From an uncultured Erysipelotrichaceae bacterium (GTDB lineage: Bacteria > Bacillota_I > Bacilli_A > RFN20 > CAG-826): 20,854 nucleotides of DNA. The translations under genes and the position numbers were made by a program. Each line of letters opens with the position of its first letter. Positions within the stretch are counted from its first letter, which is position 1. Positions 13,511 to 20,854 of this stretch are shown here, piece by piece. The notes below the pieces were generated by a model that was not told the origin of the DNA, made no database searches, and worked only from the letters and a program-made list of their open reading frames with translations. Location: assembly GCA_902793515.1 (NCBI GenBank), contig CADBDO010000005.1, forward strand, positions 1 through 20,854, written 5' to 3'.

Positions 13511-14869
13511 ATGCAGATTTTTACGACCATAATCGTCATGATAGTCATGCTCGGGATTCTTATCTCAACCCACGAGCTTGGACATTTAGCGGTGGCAAAG
13601 GCCTATAACGTCTATTGCCTTGAATACTCAATTGGCATCGGTCCTGCCATCTTTAAGCACAAGAAAAAAGATGGGGAGACCACTTTCGCGATCCGCGCCA
13701 TCCCTCTTGGCGGCTATGTCTCCATGTATGGAGAAGGGCTTGAACTTCCAGAAGGCCAGTCCATCCCAAGAGAACGTTCGATCGAAGGAATCAAGTGGTG
13801 GAAGAGATGCCTTGTCTTCATTGCCGGAATCAGCGTCAACCTTCTGACCGCTTTGCTTTTCTGCTTCGTCTACACGACTTGCTTCCCAAATTACTACACC
13901 TGCTCATATTTCGACACCGGTTTCAATAAGAACGCCATGGTCGTCGAAGGCGATCCTACCGCCCGCGCATATTGTTTCTGGACTACCGGTGAGATCGGCG
14001 GCGAAATCCTTGAATACGATTTCGACCGTCTCTATGCCCCAGAAATAGCGTATGACGATAACGACAACCAGATGGGCTACATCATTGACTGCGATACGAA
14101 GATCATCAATGGTGATGGCGAAGAAACTTATGTTGCCGTCTTTAATCTGACAAGCGTCATCAATGAAAACGATGTCTTCACCAACACCACATTCTACAAA
14201 CCTAAAGCCGGTTATTTTGCCGATGCGATTCAGAAAGAACTCCATCTTGATGCCAAACCAGACATCGCTTTAGGCGCATACACTCCAAGGGCTGGAGACA
14301 CCATCGTCATGAGTCCAACCTTCCTTAAAGCCTCGAATGTAGAAAGAGGACCGACCGTCCAAGAGTTCTTAGCGACCAAAGACGAATCAAAACAAGTTAC
14401 CATCATCGTAGATGAGAATGGCGTTCTCAAATCCGATACGGCTTCGATCAAAGTCCATTGTCATCAGTATTGGGCTCCTTTCGGTCAGAGGCTCGCTAAC
14501 GGATGCTCTCAGTTCAAATACCTCTTCAGCGCCATCGGCGAAGGACTTAAATATCTCTTCAGCGGACACCTTGAGAATGTCGGCTCAATCGTTGCGGCCG
14601 GCGGTCAGGTCATGAACATCTCTAATGAGATCGGCTGGATTCAGACCTTCTTCTTCTATGGCGGATTCCTTGCCCTCAACTTAGCTATCTTTAACCTTCT
14701 CCCGTTCCCTGGTCTTGATGGATATCAGCTTTTGGTTGTCTTAGTCGAGACCGCTTTCCATAAGAAGATTCCAGAAAAGGTCAAGAATGCCATCTCCCTT
14801 GTTGGCGTCATCCTCCTTTTCGGATTCTCATTCTTCATCGTGTTCCGCGATATCATAGGGCTTTTCTAA
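13511..14869 (+). CDS. rseP: Site-2 membrane zinc protease RseP/RasP (M50 family)
   Basis: Intramembrane metalloprotease that trims anti-sigma factors and leftover signal peptides. The 452-residue protein has the zinc motif HELGH (21-25: His21, Glu22, His25) in the first membrane helix, the following IGIGPAIF and AIPLGGYVSMYGE segments, a second helix with AGISVNLLTALLF (105-117), and the third zinc ligand Asp403 in NLLPFPGLDGYQL (395-407). Oddity: the central region between the helices (about 125-335) is long, acidic and lacks an obvious PDZ core such as the usual G-x-V-x-x-x-S-P-A motif; it may be a diverged PDZ or a lineage-specific domain. AAAGGAG (13494-13500) precedes the ATG by 10 bases. 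In Bacillus proS follows; here polC starts one base after the stop. Confidence 0.93.
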   Translation: MQIFTTIIVMIVMLGILISTHELGHLAVAKAYNVYCLEYSIGIGPAIFKHKKKDGETTFAIRAIPLGGYVSMYGEGLELPEGQSIPRERSIEGIKWWKRCLVFIAGISVNLLTALLFCFVYTTCFPNYYTCSYFDTGFNKNAMVVEGDPTARAYCFWTTGEIGGEILEYDFDRLYAPEIAYDDNDNQMGYIIDCDTKIINGDGEETYVAVFNLTSVINENDVFTNTTFYKPKAGYFADAIQKELHLDAKPDIALGAYTPRAGDTIVMSPTFLKASNVERGPTVQEFLATKDESKQVTIIVDENGVLKSDTASIKVHCHQYWAPFGQRLANGCSQFKYLFSAIGEGLKYLFSGHLENVGSIVAAGGQVMNISNEIGWIQTFFFYGGFLALNLAIFNLLPFPGLDGYQLLVVLVETAFHKKIPEKVKNAISLVGVILLFGFSFFIVFRDIIGLF

Positions 14870-14870
14870 G

Positions 14871-17800
14871 ATGGATAAGACGCAGCCGAAAATCATCAGA
14901 TTCCTCGAATCTTTAGGCCTCGAAGACGTTACCCGCTTCGGGATGGATTTCGAATTCGTCAGAAGCGACCCAAACAACAAAGGCGTCGTTCAGATGACGA
15001 TCAGGAAAGAAACCCCATGGGATTACGCTCTTTTGACTGAATTCTTAGATGCCCTTCAGACCGCAACCTATGGCATGGACATCCGTTTTGTCTATGTCGA
15101 AGAGCCAGGGGAGAAAGATATTTCTGAACTCTTCTCCGGTTTCTGTTTCGACAAATGCAGAATCGTCTCGGATGTCTTCGTCAAACATCAGAATGGCCGT
15201 TATCTCACTAAGAACGACAAAGAGATCGCTAAGGCCGCTAAAGACTTCAATGCGCTTCTTAAGTTCCTTTCCTACGGCATCAAGATCGAATGCGTTGATG
15301 GATTAGAAGAAGAGAAGCCTGAGCCAAAGATTGAAGAGCCAAAAGAAGAACCAAAACCAGTCGAAGAGGTTCCTGAAGAAGAAATCGATGAAGAAGAGCC
15401 TGAAGAGGAAAAAGAAGAGGGTTTTGCCGACGAAAATCAAAATATTCCTGACGAATATGACGCTTTGGCAGAAGACGAAGCTCGCCATGAAGAAGAACTT
15501 AGAGCCGCTTTCGCCCAATACAAAAAAGACGAAAGAATCATGGAGCAGCTCTCCCATAATATCCATTCGAAAGGGAACTACTATAGACTCGAGAACATAA
15601 AAGGCATTTATGAGAACGTCGGTGGCAATTACGAAATCACCGGTTACGTTTTCGGATACGAAATGCGCACCACAAGAAGAGGCCAGGCTATGGCCACCTT
15701 CGGACTTGGTGACGAGACAAGCGCGATCAACGTCAGAGGCGTTGAAGACAAGGAAGTCTTATCTCCTGCCGTCCTTGCCTCGATTGGCAATGGCGCTCAC
15801 TTAAGAGTCAGAGGCGCAATCAAGATCGAAGATAGGCCAGGACCAAATGAAGGTCTCTATCAGCTTTATCTCCATTCCTTTGACGTGCTTCCTCCAAAGC
15901 CACTTCGTGAGGATCCTTGCGAAGAGAAGCGCGTTGAGCTCCACGCCCACACGAAGATGAGTGCGATGGATGGCCTTGCTGAAGCAAGCGATTACGTCAA
16001 ACTCGCGCATCATATGGGCATGAAAGCGGTGGCCATCACCGACCACGGCGTCATCCAATCCTTCCCGCAAGCCGAAGGAGCCTGCTTAGACATCAATAGC
16101 AAAATCACCGACCCAGAGGACAAATTCAAAGTCCTCTACGGCGTTGAGTTATACGCCTTCAAAAAGCCACGTTATGGCTGGAACTTCGTTGATACTCCTC
16201 TTTCCAAAGGAAAGTACTGCGTATTCGATTTCGAAACCACAGGTCTTTCTTCCAAGTACGACAGAATCACCGAATTCGGTGCTGTTTTGGTCGTCGATGG
16301 CCTTGTGGCTGACAGAAAAGATTTCTTCGTCAACGCCGGCGTTCATATCCCTGAATACATCCAGAGGAAGACTCACATCACCGATGAGATGATCAAAGAC
16401 GGCCTTACCGAAAAAGAAGCCGCTCTCGAAATCGAGAAGTTCGCTGAAGGCTGCATCCTTGTCTCTCACAACGCTCAATTCGACGTTGGCTTCCTTAATG
16501 CCCTTCGCCTTAGAGTCGGCCTTCCAAAAGACAAACATCCAGTCATCGATACTTTAGCTTTATCTCACTATCTCTTCCCAGGGGCCGCTAAACATAACTT
16601 AGGCGCTTTGTCCCGCAACTTGAAATTAGACGTCTACGATGACGAAAAGGCTCACCGCGCTGACTTCGACGCCGAAGCTTTAAACTCGGTTTGGCAATCC
16701 ATCATCCCGATGCTTGAAAAGAACGGATGCCGCACTCACAAAGATCTCAAAGACCTCGTGTGCACCGACAAGAAGATGTACAAGCACACCTACACCGAAC
16801 ACGTTATCGCCATCGCCAAGAACCAAGAAGGCATCAAAGCCTTATATCGTTTGGTCAGCCATAGCGAAACCAAATACATGACTCTCAACTCAGTTCCGAA
16901 GATCTCCTATGACGAGATTGCCGAAGAACGTGAGAACCTCCTTCTTGGCAGCGCCTGCTTCAATGGCTCTGTCTTCCAAAACGCCATGCTCAAGAGCGAT
17001 GAGGAACTTGAGGAAGCAATGAGCTTCTTTGATTACATCGAAGTTCAACCTCGTGAGAACTATTCTTGGCTCATCAACGACCACCAGCTTGATGAAGAGA
17101 GACTTCTCGACATCCTCAAAAACATCGTTTCGACAGCAGATAAGATCGGTAAGCCAGTCTGCGCTACGGGCGATTGCCATTATCTCAACCCAGAAGACAA
17201 AATCTCCCGTGACGTTTTCATCTGCGCCAAAGCCATCGGTGGAGTTAACCATCCTCTTTGGACTTGGTCTCGTGAAAGCGGAAGAGAAACCTACGAGAAC
17301 CCAGACCAGCATTTCAGAACCACCAAGGAGATGCTTGATGAGTTCACTGAATGGTTAGGCGAAGAGAAAGCAAAAGAGATCGTCATCACGAATACGAACA
17401 AGATCGCTGACCAAGTCGAACCGGTCGAAATCTTGAAGACAAGACTATACACACCAGACGCAAACCTCCCTGGTTCAAAAGAGAAATTAGAGGAGATTTG
17501 CTGGGAAAATTTGAAAAATAGATACGGAATTGAGAAGGATATCGAATATCCTGAAGGAAGTCCGCAAGCAATCATCAAAAACCGTTTGGCCCAGGAGCTT
17601 AACGGTATTATCGGTAATGGTTACGCCGTTACCTATTACATTGCTCACCTCCTCGTTAAGAAGGCTGCGGATGATGGCTTCTTCGTTGGAAGCCGTGGTT
17701 CCGTCGGTTCCTCTTTCGCTGCCACGATGGCGGACATCACCGAGGTCAACCCTCTTGCCCCTCACTATGTGTGCCCACACTGCAAACACATCGAATGGGC

Positions 17801-19469
17801 TGAAGACAAACTGCTTAAGAGTGCTTACGATCTTCCAGCCAAGAAGTGCCCAGAATGCGGCAAGCCAATGATCACCGCGGGTCAATCGATCCCGTTCCAG
17901 GTCTTCTTAGGCTTCCACGCTGAAAAGGTTCCTGATATCGACCTTAACTTCGACGCCGATTACCAGGCTAGAGCCCACGCTTATACCCGTGAGCTTCTTT
18001 CGACGCCAGAAGAGAACAAGTTATACAAAGCCGGCGAGACAGTTGATTCTCCTCACGTTATCCGTGCAGGAACCATCTCCTGTTCCGAAGAGAAGAACGC
18101 CATCGGTTACGTCAAAGGCTATTACGAAAGAGTCCTTAAGAAGCCGGTTGCTTTAAACGACAACGCATACGTCAAATACATCGCCTCCAAGTGCACAGGC
18201 GTCAAGAAGACGACTGGTCAGCACCCTGGTGGCATCGTCGTCATTCCTGCCGATATGGAAATCTTTGATTTCTCGCCATATCAGTACCCAGCAGACGATG
18301 AATCTGTAGGATGGTTAACAACCCACTACGAATTCGCGAGCATGCACGACAGCTGCCTCAAGCTCGATGAACTTGGCCACGTCGATCCGCTTGCCCTCCG
18401 CAAAATGAAAGACTTCACTGGCATCGATTTCAAGACGATCCCAATGAACGATAAGAAAGTCCTTTCGCTTTTCAGCACGAATAAGGCCCTTGGCATTCAG
18501 CTTTCAGGCAACTCCGATACTCAGAAGTTCATCGCTGAGACCTATAAGACTGGTTCCATCGCTCTTCCTGAATTCGGAACGACCTTCGTCCAAGGCCTCA
18601 TCAAGCAAGCGAAACCTCATACCTTCAACGACCTTCTCATCATCTCTGGTCTCTCCCATGGTACCGACGTCTGGAACAACAACGCCCAAGACCTCATCAT
18701 GAAGAACGGCCTTCAGCTTAATGACGTTATCGGATGCCGTGACGATATCATGAACTACCTCATCGATATGGGTGTCGATAACGGCCTCGCCTTCAAAATC
18801 ATGGAATACGTCCGTAAGAATAAGAACGGCAAGCCGCTCAAAGACGAATTCATCAAAGCCATGAAGGAACACGATGTCCCTGATTGGTATATCGAATCCT
18901 GCAAGAAGATCCGTTACCTCTTCCCACGTGCCCACGCGACCGCCTACGTTATGTCAGCCGTCCGTGTCGCTTGGTACAAGGTCTATCAACCAACTGCCTT
19001 CTACGCGGTCTATTTCAGCACACGCTGCGACTCCTTCGATATCAAAGCCATGACTTCCCCAATCGATAAGATGGTTGCCGCTATCAAGGATTACCAAGCT
19101 AGACGCGATAAGAAACAGACGAACGCCACAGACGAAGAAAAACTTAAAGCCCTTTTGGCTGCTTGCGAGCTTACCGCAAGAGGTTTTAAAGTCGGCAAAG
19201 TCGATCTTATGAAGAGCCATTCTTCTGAATGGACGGTAGGGGAAGATGGCAAGACAATCATTCCTCCATTCACCGTTATTCCTAACTTCGGTTCAAAGGC
19301 CGCTGAGGCGATTGAAGAAGCGAGAAAAGATGGCGAATTCATCTCCATCGAAGACCTTAAAGACAGGGCCAACCTTGGTTCATCGACCATCGATGCTTTA
19401 AGGGAATATGGCAGCCTTGATGGTATGAGCGAGTCGAACCAACTTAGTCTCTTTGATTTCAGTTTCTAA
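14871..19469 (+). CDS. polC: DNA polymerase III PolC-type alpha subunit
   Basis: Gram-positive replicative polymerase with built-in proofreading. Its 1532 residues slightly exceed the roughly 1440 of B. subtilis. In order: an N-terminal domain; a Glu/Pro-rich linker (about 146-185); an OB fold (about 238-340); a PHP domain (VELHAHTKMSAMDG, 356-368; AITDHGV); inside it a DEDDh exonuclease (Asp453/Glu455 in FDFETTG, His533-Asp538 in SHNAQFD, His595 and Asp600); GSRGSVGSSFA (940-950); a zinc-binding insert C968/C971/C993/C996; the palm aspartates Asp1022 and Asp1024 in PDIDLNFD; QHPGGIVV; and a C-terminal QLSLF (1524-1528), the sliding-clamp-binding motif. The extra length lies mainly in the acidic linker. 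It starts one base after the rseP stop without a clear Shine-Dalgarno, so is probably coupled. In Bacillus rimP-nusA follow; here a tRNA gene does. Confidence 0.98.
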   Translation: MDKTQPKIIRFLESLGLEDVTRFGMDFEFVRSDPNNKGVVQMTIRKETPWDYALLTEFLDALQTATYGMDIRFVYVEEPGEKDISELFSGFCFDKCRIVSDVFVKHQNGRYLTKNDKEIAKAAKDFNALLKFLSYGIKIECVDGLEEEKPEPKIEEPKEEPKPVEEVPEEEIDEEEPEEEKEEGFADENQNIPDEYDALAEDEARHEEELRAAFAQYKKDERIMEQLSHNIHSKGNYYRLENIKGIYENVGGNYEITGYVFGYEMRTTRRGQAMATFGLGDETSAINVRGVEDKEVLSPAVLASIGNGAHLRVRGAIKIEDRPGPNEGLYQLYLHSFDVLPPKPLREDPCEEKRVELHAHTKMSAMDGLAEASDYVKLAHHMGMKAVAITDHGVIQSFPQAEGACLDINSKITDPEDKFKVLYGVELYAFKKPRYGWNFVDTPLSKGKYCVFDFETTGLSSKYDRITEFGAVLVVDGLVADRKDFFVNAGVHIPEYIQRKTHITDEMIKDGLTEKEAALEIEKFAEGCILVSHNAQFDVGFLNALRLRVGLPKDKHPVIDTLALSHYLFPGAAKHNLGALSRNLKLDVYDDEKAHRADFDAEALNSVWQSIIPMLEKNGCRTHKDLKDLVCTDKKMYKHTYTEHVIAIAKNQEGIKALYRLVSHSETKYMTLNSVPKISYDEIAEERENLLLGSACFNGSVFQNAMLKSDEELEEAMSFFDYIEVQPRENYSWLINDHQLDEERLLDILKNIVSTADKIGKPVCATGDCHYLNPEDKISRDVFICAKAIGGVNHPLWTWSRESGRETYENPDQHFRTTKEMLDEFTEWLGEEKAKEIVITNTNKIADQVEPVEILKTRLYTPDANLPGSKEKLEEICWENLKNRYGIEKDIEYPEGSPQAIIKNRLAQELNGIIGNGYAVTYYIAHLLVKKAADDGFFVGSRGSVGSSFAATMADITEVNPLAPHYVCPHCKHIEWAEDKLLKSAYDLPAKKCPECGKPMITAGQSIPFQVFLGFHAEKVPDIDLNFDADYQARAHAYTRELLSTPEENKLYKAGETVDSPHVIRAGTISCSEEKNAIGYVKGYYERVLKKPVALNDNAYVKYIASKCTGVKKTTGQHPGGIVVIPADMEIFDFSPYQYPADDESVGWLTTHYEFASMHDSCLKLDELGHVDPLALRKMKDFTGIDFKTIPMNDKKVLSLFSTNKALGIQLSGNSDTQKFIAETYKTGSIALPEFGTTFVQGLIKQAKPHTFNDLLIISGLSHGTDVWNNNAQDLIMKNGLQLNDVIGCRDDIMNYLIDMGVDNGLAFKIMEYVRKNKNGKPLKDEFIKAMKEHDVPDWYIESCKKIRYLFPRAHATAYVMSAVRVAWYKVYQPTAFYAVYFSTRCDSFDIKAMTSPIDKMVAAIKDYQARRDKKQTNATDEEKLKALLAACELTARGFKVGKVDLMKSHSSEWTVGEDGKTIIPPFTVIPNFGSKAAEAIEEARKDGEFISIEDLKDRANLGSSTIDALREYGSLDGMSESNQLSLFDFSF

Positions 19470-19492
19470 AGTGATAGATTATTAGTCGCTGT

Positions 19493-19569
19493 CGGGACGT
19501 AGCACAGCTTGGTAGTGCGCCTGGTTCGGGACCAGGAGGTCGTGGGTTCGAATCCCATCGTTCCGACCA
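19493..19569 (+). tRNA. tRNA-Pro(CGG)
   Basis: All four arms fold: acceptor CGGGACG/CGTTCCG (one G-U), D stem GCAC/GTGC, anticodon stem CCTGG/CCAGG, T stem GTGGG/CCCAT with loop TTCGAAT. The loop TTCGGGA puts anticodon CGG at 19527-19529, reading CCG. The 77-base gene encodes its CCA end. It lies 23 bases after polC with no terminator between, so it may be processed from the polC transcript. No terminator stem is evident after it, only a T-run near 19584. Confidence 0.95.
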
Positions 19570-19785
19570 TTACTCGTTATCAAGCCTTTTTTCATCTTTA
19601 AATAAGGGTTTAAATCCCGACTTTAGTATGTTGAATGAAACATTTTGATACAAAAAACAGTACATTTTTAAGATAGAAAAGATTTTATTGTGTATTTGAA
19701 GGATTAATAAAAAACTATAGCCATAATCGATTGTTAAAGTATATGAAAAATGATAAAAAATAACACATAGAAAGGAGGCAATAAT
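19570..19785 (+). other. AT-rich intergenic region before the CPCC gene
   Basis: No gene is seen. The composition becomes AT-rich, like the following gene and unlike the genes before it. A weak promoter candidate is TTGTTA (19731-19736), 17 bases, TAAAAA (19754-19759), 12 bases before a strong Shine-Dalgarno. CATAAT (19722-19727) is an alternative -10 with TTGAAG (19696-19701) at a poor 20-base spacing. Confidence 0.35.
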
Positions 19786-20682
19786 ATGAAATATATAAAA
19801 TATCCTTTTTATCCCAATATTCTAAAAAGAGAGAATAAAGTGCGTTTCAAGAATCTTGATAAAAGAGCTAGGATAAACGCTAGAATAAACAAACTAGTTG
19901 CTTATCTTTTAATTATCTTTTATTTCATACAAGTTACTCTTTTTATTTTCCTTATTAAGTTCCTGACTGATGTTATAGAAAATAAAATTTATGAAGCATT
20001 AATGATGATAGTGATGGTGTTAATAACCATTGTTGTCCCTCTTGTTGTAACAGGATCATTAATCGGATTAACAACAAAACATCTTCCCCCATCTTCAGTA
20101 GGAGAAATAACACTGAAGAATATCAAAGATATTACTACACCTATAAGAACCTATTACAAGATGCAGGGAAGTTCGTTGACAACCAAGTGTTATAGGTGTT
20201 CAAATGAATCATTTAATAATAAGGATGTAATTGTTTTTCTTCACAAAAAAAGTATAAGAATTATATTAGATGCTTTTCATACAATTAAGGATTTTGGGTG
20301 TTATGAGTTAAAGTATGAAGAAATAGAAACATCATATATTGAAGAAGATGGAATCGTAAAAACATTATTGAAAGCGGATAAGATGGAATTTGTTTTGGGA
20401 AAAAGAGTAAAACCGTTTATTAAGAAATGTTTTACTTCATCAAGATGTCCATGCTGTGGATACTATACTTTTCTCGAAGTTGATAGGGGAATGTTTGCCA
20501 TATGTCCGGTATGCTTTTGGGAAGATGATCCTGAACAGGAAAAAGATCCAAATTACGCTGGCGGTGCTAATCGAGTGTCATTAATAGAAGCAAGAAAAAA
20601 CTTTTTAAAATATGGAGCATGTACAAAAGAGTCGGTGATACACTGCAGACCTCCTAAAAAAGAAGAAAAAAGCAAATCATAA
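19786..20682 (+). CDS. Two-TM membrane protein with C-terminal cysteine-rich CPCC domain
   Basis: Function unknown. The 298-residue protein has a basic N-terminus, two membrane segments (about 37-60 and 72-95), a middle soluble region (about 105-215) with a C-Y-R-C pair (Cys135, Cys138), and a C-terminal CPCC-type domain: CPCCGYYTF (221-229), ICPVCFWEDDPEQ (239-251) and YAGGANRVSLIEARKNFLKYGA (257-278). Cys221, Cys223/224, Cys240 and Cys243 could bind a metal. Both termini are predicted cytoplasmic. The domain is known mostly as small stand-alone proteins of unknown role, so its attachment to a membrane anchor is unusual. AAAGGAGG (19771-19778) lies 7 bases before the ATG. The coding sequence is AT-rich and uses A/T-ending codons, unlike all neighbours, which suggests horizontal transfer. 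It sits between two tRNA genes; no integrase or repeat is seen. Confidence 0.8.
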   Translation: MKYIKYPFYPNILKRENKVRFKNLDKRARINARINKLVAYLLIIFYFIQVTLFIFLIKFLTDVIENKIYEALMMIVMVLITIVVPLVVTGSLIGLTTKHLPPSSVGEITLKNIKDITTPIRTYYKMQGSSLTTKCYRCSNESFNNKDVIVFLHKKSIRIILDAFHTIKDFGCYELKYEEIETSYIEEDGIVKTLLKADKMEFVLGKRVKPFIKKCFTSSRCPCCGYYTFLEVDRGMFAICPVCFWEDDPEQEKDPNYAGGANRVSLIEARKNFLKYGACTKESVIHCRPPKKEEKSKS

Positions 20683-20737
20683 ACGGGGTGTTCACTCTTG
20701 TATTAAGATGATTCATCTTTGCCATTTTATTGGAAAG

Positions 20738-20769
20738 AAAAAAGTTCCCTTAACCGGGAACTATTTTTT
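20738..20769. terminator. Bidirectional terminator between the CPCC gene and tRNA-Arg
   Basis: A perfect 7-bp stem AGTTCCC (20743-20749) with GGGAACT (20756-20762) and a 6-base loop. The plus strand continues with A then six T residues (20764-20769). On the minus strand the A-run at 20738-20743 gives six T residues, placing a terminator directly after tRNA-Arg. Confidence 0.88.
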
Positions 20770-20774
20770 ATTAG

Positions 20775-20851
20775 TGGCCCGCCCGAGCCGACTCGAACGG
20801 CTGGCGTTTCGCTTAGGAGGCGAACCCTCTATCCATCTGAGGTACGGGCGG
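20775..20851 (-). tRNA. tRNA-Arg(CCT)
   Basis: Read on the minus strand: acceptor CCGCCCG/CGGGCGG, D stem CCTC/GAGG, anticodon stem TTCGC/GCGAA with loop CTCCTAA (anticodon CCT at 20817-20815, reading AGG), T stem AGCCG/CGGCT with loop TTCGAGT, discriminator G and an encoded CCA. Length 77. Its promoter would lie beyond the window edge. It is convergent with the CPCC gene and shares its terminator. Confidence 0.95.
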
Positions 20852-20854
20852 AGC

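Noticed and set aside
15303..15566. Phe-rich minus-strand frame opposite polC
   Set aside because: The Phe/Leu-rich translation is the mirror of the Glu/Lys-rich acidic linker in polC, not a membrane protein.
19597..19615. Possible terminator after tRNA-Pro (GGGTTTAAATCCC)
   Set aside because: The palindrome is imperfect and short, and it is not followed by a T-run.
19570..20774. Integrated element between the two tRNA genes
   Set aside because: No integrase, no duplicated tRNA 3' end and no flanking direct repeat is visible, so transfer of the AT-rich gene is suggested only by composition.

Overview
The window looks like the chromosome of a low-to-moderate GC Firmicute of class Bacilli, probably an uncultured gut or rumen lineage near Erysipelotrichales, RF39/RFN20 or Acholeplasmatales; the exact placement is inference. 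The grounds are a Gram-positive-type PolC replicase, TrmFO (the folate/FAD-dependent tRNA methylase), and a gene order that is recognisably the Bacillus core block topA-trmFO-xerC ... rpsB-tsf-pyrH-frr-uppS-cdsA-dxr-rseP ... polC. UGA is used as a stop (topA, dxr) and Trp is encoded by TGG, so the standard bacterial code applies, not the Mycoplasma code.

Layout. Bases 1-1391 hold the 3' part of a secreted-type GH43 glycosidase, closed by a strong terminator. Bases 1554-5919 are a tightly overlapping topA-trmFO-xerC operon with a near-consensus sigma-A promoter. Bases 5918-6152 carry two terminator-like hairpins, the rpsB promoter and a structured rpsB leader with a five-codon upstream ORF. 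rpsB-tsf follow (6153-8087) with a terminator, then pyrH-frr (8189-9460). A single gene on the minus strand (9518-10411), a membrane-anchored BspA-type leucine-rich-repeat protein, sits between frr and uppS. Then comes a long run uppS-cdsA-dxr-rseP-polC (10544-19469) with overlaps or gaps of a few bases, followed by tRNA-Pro(CGG). The last kilobase is visibly AT-rich and holds one gene for a two-TM protein with a C-terminal CPCC cysteine-rich domain, a bidirectional terminator, and tRNA-Arg(CCT) on the minus strand.

How the genes work together. topA and polC serve DNA topology and replication; xerC resolves chromosome dimers; trmFO and the tRNAs, rpsB, tsf and frr serve translation; pyrH supplies UDP. 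dxr (MEP isoprenoid pathway) feeds uppS (undecaprenyl carrier lipid), cdsA makes CDP-diacylglycerol and rseP cleaves membrane proteins, so the second operon is an envelope-lipid unit ending in the replicase.

No wholly new multi-gene defence or mobile system is visible. The most interesting signals are: (1) several transcription-unit starts (pyrH, uppS, and more weakly the LRR gene) where a -10 box lies only 8-10 bases before an ATG that lacks a Shine-Dalgarno, suggesting leaderless mRNAs; (2) the rpsB leader with its minigene and possible SD-sequestering pairing; (3) the Bacillus-type locus stripped of hslVU, codY and proS; (4) the antisense LRR gene placed inside the conserved frr-uppS junction; and (5) the AT-rich CPCC membrane-protein gene between two tRNA genes.
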